Part shown: positions 39,376-44,543 of the stretch, one piece after another
Position numbering within the stretch: the first letter of the stretch is position 1
Layout of the letters: each line of letters begins with the position of its first letter
NCBI RefSeq assembly: GCF_024814375.1
Contig: NZ_JANUXX010000005.1
Span: 62,001 to 126,000, forward strand
Length of the DNA: 64,000 bases
Origin: Streptococcus sciuri
GTDB taxonomy: Bacteria; Bacillota; Bacilli; Lactobacillales; Streptococcaceae
Reading direction: 5' to 3'
Program-made: the position numbers and the translations under genes
Notes under the pieces: model-generated
Database searches by the model: none
What the model saw: only the letters and a program-made list of their open reading frames with translations
Told to the model about the DNA's origin: nothing

Positions 39376-39522
39376 ATGACAATAGAAAATAGCATTTATG
39401 CCGGTTTAATTATCGCTTTAGCTTGGTCACTGTACGAGGATTACAAGGTAAACAAGCGCTATCAAAAACTCTTATCAGAAAAGCAAGCCTTAGAAAAACG
39501 CGCCCTTAAACATCTTGACTAG
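39376..39522 (+). CDS. Small membrane/coiled-coil protein (48 aa)
   Basis: Starts at ATG 39376 (MTIENSIYAGLIIALAWSL) after AAAGAAAG; the frame is open 22 codons further up. One transmembrane helix and a charged coiled-coil tail, SEKQALEKRALKHLD. It parallels the 39153 gene, and part of it is repeated inverted at 38185-38240. Confidence 0.6.
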   Translation: MTIENSIYAGLIIALAWSLYEDYKVNKRYQKLLSEKQALEKRALKHLD

Positions 39523-39609
39523 CTGACTTTGAACATAGCTAAAAAACACCCTAAACACTCCAAAAAATCAACCTGTATTTTTTGTATTTTTATAACTTTT
39601 TAGATACAG

Positions 39610-39640
39610 AAAAAGCCCAGCACAACTGCCAAGGCTTTTT
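39610..39640. terminator. Bidirectional terminator
   Basis: AAAAAGCC (39610-39617) pairs with GGCTTTTT (39633-39640), loop of 15. It ends the + small-peptide operon and the - 70-aa gene. Confidence 0.7.
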
Positions 39641-39642
39641 GT

Positions 39643-39855
39643 CTAGTCAAACTTTTTTAAGTTTTCTTCGATAAGCGCCAGTAGCTCTTCCAAGTCGTCT
39701 TTTGTCGCACGGTTTCGGATAAACCCACGCGCCTGACTTCTCCCATTCAAATAGAGCTTATGCTCCCTGTTCTTTTGCGCCCAGCGCTTATTGGCTTCCA
39801 TCTGGTCCTTTATATCCTTGTAGCCTTTACGCTTTGGCTTTAGCTCATCTGTCAT
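39643..39855 (-). CDS. Small basic phage-type protein (70 aa)
   Basis: Highly charged helical protein (MTDELKPKRKGYKDIKDQM... ending LIEENLKKFD), resembling small ribbon-helix-helix-like proteins found on streptococcal prophages and plasmids. A strong GGAGGGG site precedes ATG 39855, overlapping the end of a possible 14-codon leader. Function unknown. Confidence 0.7.
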   Translation of the reverse strand: MTDELKPKRKGYKDIKDQMEANKRWAQKNREHKLYLNGRSQARGFIRNRATKDDLEELLALIEENLKKFD

Positions 39856-39866
39856 GTAAACCCCTC

Positions 39867-39911
39867 CTATCTGTTTTTAAGCCTCAATTTTTTCATTTTT
39901 TTAGCTTCCAT
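39867..39911 (-). CDS. Possible 14-codon leader peptide
   Basis: ATG 39911 to TAG 39867: MEAKKMKKLRLKNR, after GGGGGCGC. Its stop overlaps the ribosome-binding site of the 70-aa gene, so it could couple translation. It sits just before the + promoter TATAAT (39929-39934), the same place as the second peptides of the toxin cassettes. Confidence 0.35.
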   Translation of the reverse strand: MEAKKMKKLRLKNR

Positions 39912-39928
39912 TTTGCGCCCCCTTTTGG

Positions 39929-40152
39929 TATAATGAGAGTGCGGTTAACCTTAAAGGGTGCGACCCTTTGACTAACCGTATGCATTAATTATAATTTTTT
40001 TAAAGTTCCTTTTCTCAGTTTTCTTGTCCTTTAAGATTGCCCCTTTCTCAATATTAGAGGACAACTACAGCATAACAGCACTAGCGTTATGTAAATACCC
40101 TTTTTTCATTTTTTACCACAAACCACCACGGCGTAACAACCGTGGTTTTTTT
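39929..40152 (+). ncRNA. Putative + strand RNA with nested hairpin and terminator
   Basis: Promoter GGTATAAT (39929-39934) is followed by a nested hairpin at about 39942-39980 (GGTTA/TAACC around AAAGGGT/ACCCTTT). The next + terminator is ACCACGG/CCGTGGT with T-run (40125-40152). Layout as in the cassettes, but no clear toxin ORF is opposite. Confidence 0.45.
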
Positions 40153-40156
40153 AGTG

Positions 40157-40222
40157 TTAGTCATCTCTTGAAATCCATAAAAACACCAAAAAAACAAAAA
40201 TAAAAATAACAAAATCCTTCAC
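40157..40222 (-). CDS. Small hydrophobic peptide (21 aa), cassette E second peptide
   Basis: GTG start at 40222 with AGGTG 6 nt upstream. MKDFVIFIFVFLVFLWISRD is almost entirely hydrophobic after two charged residues. It starts 20 nt from the divergent extended -10 promoter TGATATACT, matching the second peptides of the other cassettes. Confidence 0.5.
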   Translation of the reverse strand: MKDFVIFIFVFLVFLWISRDD

Positions 40223-40236
40223 AATATTCACCTGTT

Positions 40237-40357
40237 ATGATATACTCAAATAAATCAAGGGAATGGGGCAGAAAGCCCCTACACCTTGATAAGAACCTTA
40301 TGATAAGAACCTTACTTAAACTTTCTTGTTTTGGCTGTTTTTTGAGGTTCTTTTTTT
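40237..40357 (+). ncRNA. Antisense RNA of cassette E
   Basis: Promoter TGATATACT (TATACT 40241-40246). About 15 nt later a hairpin ATCAAGG...CCTTGAT enclosing GGGGC/GCCCC, then a terminator AAGAACCT/AGGTTCTT (40305-40312 / 40345-40352) with T7. The terminator is antisense to the codons for KKEP in the opposite ORF remnant, exactly as in cassettes B and D. Confidence 0.55.
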
Positions 40358-40443
40358 GTTACCTTAATCATCTTGGCTATGCCTGTCAAGACTGAACCAA
40401 CACCAGTTAAAGCAACCCCAACTGATTTATTATAAACAGACCT
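40312..40443 (-). pseudogene. Remnant of a cassette toxin (no start codon)
   Basis: A frame directly after, and in phase with, the hicB stop encodes VYNKSVGVALTGVGSVLTG followed by IAKMIKVTKKEPQKTAK and a TAA. It is membrane-helix-like plus a basic KKEP tail but has no usable start except an internal ATG or TTG. Likely a decayed relative of the cassette toxins. Confidence 0.35.
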
Positions 40444-40848
40444 TTAAACGTTCAACTCCTCACGTATTGCTTTTTGTAATAATTGACTGAAATTGATTTT
40501 ATTCTCTTTGCCAGCTTCAACTAGCCAACTGGGTAAAGTTACTGTCTTATTAACTGTTTTAGAACGCTCTCGCTCACGAACAAGATCAGTATCTACCGAA
40601 ATAGCCTGTAAAATGTCCGCATCGCTGGTAAGCTCTCCAGCCAGCGCTTTAAAACTTGATGGTGCTGGAAATTCTTTTTTTTCATCTTCGAACATGATTG
40701 TAAAAATTTCCAACACTTCACGAGCATTATAAACAGCTTCATTTAAAGTATTTGCTTCACTGATTGCTCCAGAAAAGTCCGGAAAAGTGATAGTATAACC
40801 CCCGTTTTCACTGTCTACTTCAAAAAGTGCTAAATAGGTGTATTTCAT
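40444..40848 (-). CDS. hicB: HicB antitoxin (134 aa)
   Basis: Two-domain antitoxin. N-terminal HicB fold (MKYTYLALFEVDSENGGYTI) with GGYTITFPDF, and C-terminal ribbon-helix-helix DNA-binding domain (TVTLPSWLVEAGKENKI). An upstream in-frame TTG (40866) lies close to GGGGTGG, so the true start may be six codons longer. It neutralises HicA and should repress at the palindrome upstream of hicA. Confidence 0.88.
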   Translation of the reverse strand: MKYTYLALFEVDSENGGYTITFPDFSGAISEANTLNEAVYNAREVLEIFTIMFEDEKKEFPAPSSFKALAGELTSDADILQAISVDTDLVRERERSKTVNKTVTLPSWLVEAGKENKINFSQLLQKAIREELNV

Positions 40849-40900
40849 AATATAATAATTAGCCAACGACCACCCCGAAAATAGGGAGAGGAATTATCCC

Positions 40901-41089
40901 CTATTTTTTCTTGATGACTTTTAAAACTGAGCGTAATGTTTTAGGTTTATAGTCTTTCTGCTTTGGATTACTGATTAAAACTTTTCGTCCATCTTCATGT
41001 TCCCAAAGCGTATGTGAACCTTTGCCTTTGCTGGTAGGCTTAAAACCTTCATCCTTAGCTATTTTTTCAAGCTCTCGCCGTGTGGTCAT
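40901..41089 (-). CDS. hicA: HicA mRNA interferase toxin (62 aa)
   Basis: Double-stranded RNA-binding-fold toxin. The catalytic His is in KGKGSHTLWEH near residue 25; the rest matches the HicA pattern (GRKVLISNPKQKDYKPKTL). AAGGAGAAAG precedes the ATG. First in the hicAB operon, the usual order. Probably a prophage stabilisation or defence module. Confidence 0.9.
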   Translation of the reverse strand: MTTRRELEKIAKDEGFKPTSKGKGSHTLWEHEDGRKVLISNPKQKDYKPKTLRSVLKVIKKK

Positions 41090-41121
41090 TGGCTTTCTCC
41101 TTTCCTTATCTTTATGATTAT

Positions 41122-41173
41122 ATTATACCATTGTTTAAAACACTTGTCGACACTAAACACGTGTTTTAAACAA
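41122..41173 (-). promoter_or_regulatory. hicA: hicAB promoter and palindromic operator
   Basis: TCGACA (41145-41150), 17-bp spacer, TATAAT (41122-41127) on -. A perfect 13-bp inverted repeat TTGTTTAAAACAC / GTGTTTTAAACAA (41131-41143 and 41161-41173) brackets the -35. This is a textbook layout for binding by the HicB ribbon-helix-helix domain. Confidence 0.75.
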
Positions 41174-41189
41174 TTTTTTTCACACACAC

Positions 41190-41221
41190 AAAAAAGCCCC
41201 TTGGCATAACGACCTTGGGGA
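41190..41221 (-). terminator. Terminator after the PBECR4-like gene
   Basis: On - CCCC...GGGG stem (41217-41220 / 41197-41200) with an inner GG/CC and T6 (41191-41195 region). Short and imperfect. Confidence 0.5.
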
Positions 41222-41225
41222 ATTT

Positions 41226-41741
41226 TTACAGCCAGACTATACCCATTATTCTCGTTTTTCTGACGCGATCATATTTTTTAGCAGATGCCTCATGAAGAGT
41301 TACCAGCCTATAGATGCCCTCCTTATCTTTTCGTAGCCCAAGAACCTTGGCGTTACGCTTACCGCTTTCAAAGAAAACTAAGTCAAGATTCATGCTGTTC
41401 CTAGACAAATCTTTTCTGATGACACAGTAGTCAGTTGCCTGTTCGATAAAAATATCAGAAATAAATGGATATAGCCCTATTCTTTGTTTCACCTCTCTAA
41501 AACTCGGAGATTGCTTAAATTCTCCCAAATCAAAAGCACCACTTTCAATTTGTTTTAGAGTAAAGTTAGCGTAGTCCTTGGTTAGCTTATGAAGCCCAAA
41601 AAGATGGTGCAAATCTGTAGCTTGAAAAGTAACAACCAACTCTTTTAAATCAGCATAGTTGGTGGAAACTTGGCATATTTTTCCCACAAAGTGTTCTCTA
41701 TAATCTTTAACAAGCTCTCTTAAGTCCACGCAAAACTCCAT
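41226..41741 (-). CDS. PBECR4-like phage nuclease-fold protein (171 aa)
   Basis: Resembles the PBECR4 group (phage relatives of Barnase/EndoU/colicin/RelE nucleases) often carried next to streptococcal phage lysis genes. Conserved-looking parts are HHLFGLHKLTKDY near 45 and FFESGKRNAKVLGLRKDK near 125-142. Start is uncertain: the frame opens at a TTG (41795) inside a structured region, while ATG 41741 has no good ribosome-binding site. A toxin or anti-host function is inferred from the family. Confidence 0.6.
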   Translation of the reverse strand: MEFCVDLRELVKDYREHFVGKICQVSTNYADLKELVVTFQATDLHHLFGLHKLTKDYANFTLKQIESGAFDLGEFKQSPSFREVKQRIGLYPFISDIFIEQATDYCVIRKDLSRNSMNLDLVFFESGKRNAKVLGLRKDKEGIYRLVTLHEASAKKYDRVRKTRIMGIVWL

Positions 41742-41749
41742 TATAAAAT

Positions 41750-41850
41750 TCAAAAAAAAAGCGCTAGGCAGGTTTCGACCCACTGCCAAGGTCAACGATT
41801 AGTAGGGGCAAACTACTAACTCCCTTTAGTGCTTTCTAGGCTTGTCACTA
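41750..41850 (-). other. Structured leader upstream of the PBECR4-like gene
   Basis: On - a hairpin TTAGTAG/CTACTAA (about 41799-41821) is followed by GGCAGTGGGT/ACCTGCC (about 41767-41788), then TAGCGC and nine T (41752-41760). The last part looks like a terminator placed before the gene, so an attenuator or separate short RNA is possible. Confidence 0.45.
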
Positions 41851-41971
41851 GGGAACAATTTTTAAGCTTTGCCAAGCCGTACAGTGCGCTCTTACCGTAC
41901 GTCTGTGTCGCCACAGATATTGTTCAATACCATCATAATCTATTTTTGTCTTTTTGTCTAGTCTTACAATT

Positions 41972-42058
41972 TCACCAAATAACGATAGTAATGATAATAG
42001 CTAAAAGCGTAAGAGCTGTCATAGACCAAAACAAAACCTTATACTTTTTATCTTCCAT
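41972..42058 (-). CDS. Cassette A second peptide, 28-aa membrane peptide
   Basis: MEDKKYKVLFWSMTALTLL...IVIW: charged start, then one transmembrane helix. ATG 42058 is 18 nt from the divergent antisense promoter; weak AAGG site. It has the same size and plan as the peptides at 61733, 62342 and 62541. Confidence 0.5.
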   Translation of the reverse strand: MEDKKYKVLFWSMTALTLLAIIITIVIW

Positions 42059-42075
42059 TTTCGAATACCTTGTGA

Positions 42076-42239
42076 TACAATGGGAACATACCGTTAGCCT
42101 TGGGGCTTTCGCCCCTTTCGCTAACTTTGTTAAATCCTAGAATTTTTCTAAGATTTTTTCGATTAGGTTTAGTAGTGCGATGACTAAGTTGATAAGTGTG
42201 ATTACCAAAGCCATCGTTTTTTCACTACTAAGCTTTTTT
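42076..42239 (+). ncRNA. Antisense RNA of cassette A
   Basis: Extended -10 TGTGATACAAT (TACAAT 42076-42081), then GTTAGC..GGGGC/GCCCC..GCTAAC hairpin (42093-42125). The RNA runs antisense to the toxin coding region and ends at a stem TTAGTAGTGCGATG/CATCG..CACTACTAA followed by GCTTTTTT (to 42239). About 150 nt. Confidence 0.6.
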
Positions 42240-42262
42240 CGTTTTTTAGGATGTTTTCCCAT
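42137..42262 (-). CDS. Cassette A toxin-like basic membrane peptide (41 aa)
   Basis: MGKHPKKRKKLSSEKTMALV... then one hydrophobic helix ending LEKF. AAAGGAA precedes ATG 42262. A TTTACA-17-TATAAT promoter lies about 60 nt upstream. With the antisense RNA it forms a type I toxin-antitoxin-like unit of the Fst/holin-like-toxin kind. No toxicity is shown. Confidence 0.6.
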   Translation of the reverse strand: MGKHPKKRKKLSSEKTMALVITLINLVIALLNLIEKILEKF

Positions 42263-42323
42263 TATATGAGTTCCTTTCTATAATTTCCTTGTCTAAGGCT
42301 ACCTCCCTCAACTTTACAAGACT

Positions 42324-42352
42324 ATTATAACATAATATTATAATTATGTAAA
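42324..42352 (-). promoter_or_regulatory. Promoter of cassette A toxin
   Basis: On - TTTACA (42347-42352), 17-bp spacer, TATAAT (42324-42329). The 5' leader to ATG 42262 is about 55 nt. Confidence 0.65.
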
Positions 42353-42399
42353 GTCTTTTTTTATTTTTTATTAAAAAACTTCCAAAAACAATGTTTAAG

Positions 42400-42562
42400 T
42401 ACTTAAAAAGCCACTCAAACTAAAGGCTAACAAACTTGTCATCAAAATCAACTTGTTAGTTATCACGCTTGAATGGCACTTTAAAATCGGATAGTGAAAA
42501 ATCACTATCCACCCTGTAAAGGGGTGTACTTAAATAGTATCAAAAAGAGACATGAAAGTAAA
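42400..42562 (-). ncRNA. Putative structured RNA 2 with terminator
   Basis: On - a moderate promoter (TTTACT 42557-42562, 17 bp, TACTAT 42534-42539) is followed by hairpins ACCC/GGGT (42511-42525) and GGATAGTGA/TCACTATCC (42489-42510). A 68-nt imperfect hairpin (42410-42477, arms GCCACTCAAAC/GCTTGAATGGC with inner CTAACAA/TTGTTAG) follows, ending in T5. No ORF is inside. Confidence 0.5.
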
Positions 42563-42605
42563 ATTTAAGGAGTTAAAGCAAAATAACAACTAAACCTATA
42601 CACAC

Positions 42606-42741
42606 AAAAACCCCCTCTAGCTTTTGCTAGAAGGGGGTTGTGCATTTTGAATAGTGGTAATAGGTCGGACGGCACTCCGACATCTCAGGTACCCTATTAA
42701 GGGTGCGGTAGGCACCATTTCTACCCTCTATTACCATAATT
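42606..42741 (-). ncRNA. Putative cloverleaf-like noncoding RNA
   Basis: An RNA of about 135 nt between its own promoter and terminator. A 9-bp closing helix (42655-42663 / 42728-42736) encloses three hairpins: GTCGGA/TCCGAC (42664-42681), ACCC/GGGT (42691-42704) and GGTAG/CTACC (42707-42725). The terminator is a 13-bp stem (42609-42621 / 42626-42639) with T5. No ORF of note. The pieces GGTGCC and GTGCCG offer alternative pairings. It is not a canonical tRNA. Confidence 0.7.
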
Positions 42742-42747
42742 GTTTAA

Positions 42748-42776
42748 ATTATAACATACCGACTACCACTTGTCAA
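42748..42776 (-). promoter_or_regulatory. Consensus promoter of the cloverleaf RNA
   Basis: On - TTGACA (42771-42776), exactly 17 bp, TATAAT (42748-42753), with TG one base before the -10. As close to the sigma-A consensus as any promoter in the window, so expression in the lysogen is expected. Confidence 0.85.
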
Positions 42777-42873
42777 CTTTTTTTAATCTCCCACTATGTA
42801 GTCGTTTTGTTATTTTTAGTTTCGATAGCTCATGCATTGTTGCAACATAAAAGTATTCTTTACAACTTGCTAC

Positions 42874-43698
42874 CTATTCTTCTCTCAGATTAAGTGCTGC
42901 AAATGCTCTATTATACCATGGGGCTTTTGTGTTCCATACATAGTGGGGAAGGTCACGTCCTGTACCGTCTTTATAGATTTGTCGGATGATTTTCAACTCA
43001 TCTTCATTGGTTAGCCAGTGGTAAGTGCCACGCGCGCTATTAGCATAATAGACACGTCTCCAGTCTCGTTTTGGGTCGCCTTCTATTCTGAATGTAAATT
43101 CCATTTCTAAACCTCCTGTTGGTGTTGCTGTTTTTGCTGGTTGCGGTTGTGCTTGTGGCGTTGGTTGTGCTGCGCCACCGTTATAGTATTTCTGTACACG
43201 TCTGACATAGTCATCGATGTTTAGCGTTTGAGGGCAAGCGGTTTGTGAGACTTCCCTGTGCATTTTGATTGTCGAGCGGTCAGGGGCTAGTCCCAAGCGC
43301 TTACAGATTTCAGCTGTTAGTCTTGCCCCATTTTCTAAGGTTCTATCTGAAAAGAGATAAGTGCTAGCGTCGTTTAGGTTGCCGATATAGCTATTGATAT
43401 GCTCGATACCAATAGAGTTTTCATTGGTGATAGCCCCACGCCCTCCAGAGTGCCATGCGACAAAATTCTCACCCACGCAGCCCATGATGTCGCTATCTGT
43501 CACGAGATAGTTGGCGCTTGTCTGATAGTTACGTGATTTAAGCCATGTTGAGTAAGCTCCCACTACATTTGTTGTCGCTGTACCGTGGATAACGATATAG
43601 CGGATAGCTTGTGGGCGCGCTCCCCCACTCCAGAAAACTTCTGGGCGTGCGATGGTGATAAGGTCACTATAGACATCACCGTTTACGTTTTTTACCAT
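42874..43698 (-). CDS. Phage endolysin, N-acetylmuramoyl-L-alanine amidase (274 aa)
   Basis: Amidase_2 domain in residues about 20-150 with zinc-binding pattern VIHGTATTN, VAWHSGG and HREVSQTACP. A Pro/Gln/Ala-rich linker (about 170-190) joins a C-terminal domain of about 75 aa (WRRVYYANSARGTYHW) that is probably the wall-binding part; I cannot name its family. Lies directly after the holin. Confidence 0.88.
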   Translation of the reverse strand: MVKNVNGDVYSDLITIARPEVFWSGGARPQAIRYIVIHGTATTNVVGAYSTWLKSRNYQTSANYLVTDSDIMGCVGENFVAWHSGGRGAITNENSIGIEHINSYIGNLNDASTYLFSDRTLENGARLTAEICKRLGLAPDRSTIKMHREVSQTACPQTLNIDDYVRRVQKYYNGGAAQPTPQAQPQPAKTATPTGGLEMEFTFRIEGDPKRDWRRVYYANSARGTYHWLTNEDELKIIRQIYKDGTGRDLPHYVWNTKAPWYNRAFAALNLREE

Positions 43699-43709
43699 GA
43701 TAGCTCTCC

Positions 43710-43943
43710 TTATTTTTTGCGTGGTTCAGTATAGTCATAGGCCTGTCCGCTATCGCTGATACCGTGCGTGGTTGGGTCGACAATGACCCCTAACAAGACC
43801 AAAAGGGTCAAGATAGAGTTGATAACCTCAGAGATATTGCTAGGCAAGCTAAACCCCAACTGTTGCAAGAGCAAAATCACCGTCGAGATGATGGCTAAAA
43901 GTGTTGTTTTATTTAAAAACCTCAATTTCCAGTTAATGCGCAT
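43710..43943 (-). CDS. Phage holin, phi-LC3-type (77 aa)
   Basis: Two hydrophobic segments (about 10-30 and 37-52) and a charged C-terminus; the core INWKLRFLNKTTLLAIIS matches the phi-LC3 holin family. The start is placed at ATG 43943, which has AGGAGGG before it; the frame runs eight codons further. Overlaps the next upstream gene by 11 nt. Confidence 0.85.
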   Translation of the reverse strand: MRINWKLRFLNKTTLLAIISTVILLLQQLGFSLPSNISEVINSILTLLVLLGVIVDPTTHGISDSGQAYDYTEPRKK

Positions 43944-44250
43944 GATAGCCCTCCTGTAGTTTTTCATTGATGGTTTTGATATCGCTTCTGACTTCTTTCA
44001 TGTTTTCTGATAAGTGCTTTATCTGCTCGATCATCGCCATCATCGCTTTTTGTTCATTGCCGTATTTGTCCAGCACGATAGCGTGGTCGCTGAGCTTTTC
44101 CCTTTGGTATTTGCATTCTGCTTCTAGGTTGGTTAAGCGGTGTTCTAGTCGTGCCATATTGCCCCTGATGAGTAGCGCCAGACTTGTCCCACTCACTACG
44201 ATAGGCAAGACCACCACAACCAGCCAGTGCATGAGTTCACGCTCCGCCAT
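43933..44250 (-). CDS. Phage lysis-cassette membrane protein (105 aa)
   Basis: N-terminal transmembrane helix (LVVVVLPIVVSGTSLALL), then a long coiled coil with heptads. This plan resembles XhlA-type or second-holin proteins of streptococcal phages. Overlaps its neighbours by a few bases on both sides. Confidence 0.7.
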   Translation of the reverse strand: MAERELMHWLVVVVLPIVVSGTSLALLIRGNMARLEHRLTNLEAECKYQREKLSDHAIVLDKYGNEQKAMMAMIEQIKHLSENMKEVRSDIKTINEKLQEGYHAH

Positions 44251-44525
44251 TATTCAGTCTCCTTTACTTTATCTGTTTTGTCCGCTTCTATCTCAGATAG
44301 GATAGCATCCTCTATCTCATAGCGTAGGTCACGTAGTTTCTGCTCATCTCTTCGCATAGTGGCACGATTGCTAGCGTATAGATCTGGTAGAAGCAGATTT
44401 TCATAGAGGGTTGAGACTGCTTCGTTATTGACATTGATCGTTGTCTGTTTGACTAGTTTTTCCTCGCCGTTTTCTGTCACGATAAACTCAGCGATGATTT
44501 GACGTGTTTTATTGATTCTTAACAT
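44250..44525 (-). CDS. DUF1366-type phage protein (91 aa)
   Basis: Small protein always found between the tail-fibre and lysis genes in streptococcal phages; the N-terminus RIIAEF-like (TRQIIAEFIVTENGEEKLV) and the helical C-terminus fit DUF1366. Function unknown. Confidence 0.7.
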   Translation of the reverse strand: MLRINKTRQIIAEFIVTENGEEKLVKQTTINVNNEAVSTLYENLLLPDLYASNRATMRRDEQKLRDLRYEIEDAILSEIEADKTDKVKETE

Positions 44526-44543
44526 AGTGATATCCTTTCGTTT

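Noticed and set aside
39990..40130. TTG-initiated 32-aa frame on - opposite the 39.9 kb RNA
   Set aside because: No ribosome-binding site and no membrane helix, unlike the toxins of the other cassettes.
41760..41850. tRNA-like stretch with a GGTCGAAACC-type loop
   Set aside because: No 7-bp acceptor stem closes it on either strand and there is no anticodon arm; treated as a structured leader instead.
42650..42740. tRNA or tmRNA for the cloverleaf RNA
   Set aside because: The closing helix is 9 bp, there is no T-loop consensus, no 3' CCA context and no plausible anticodon loop.
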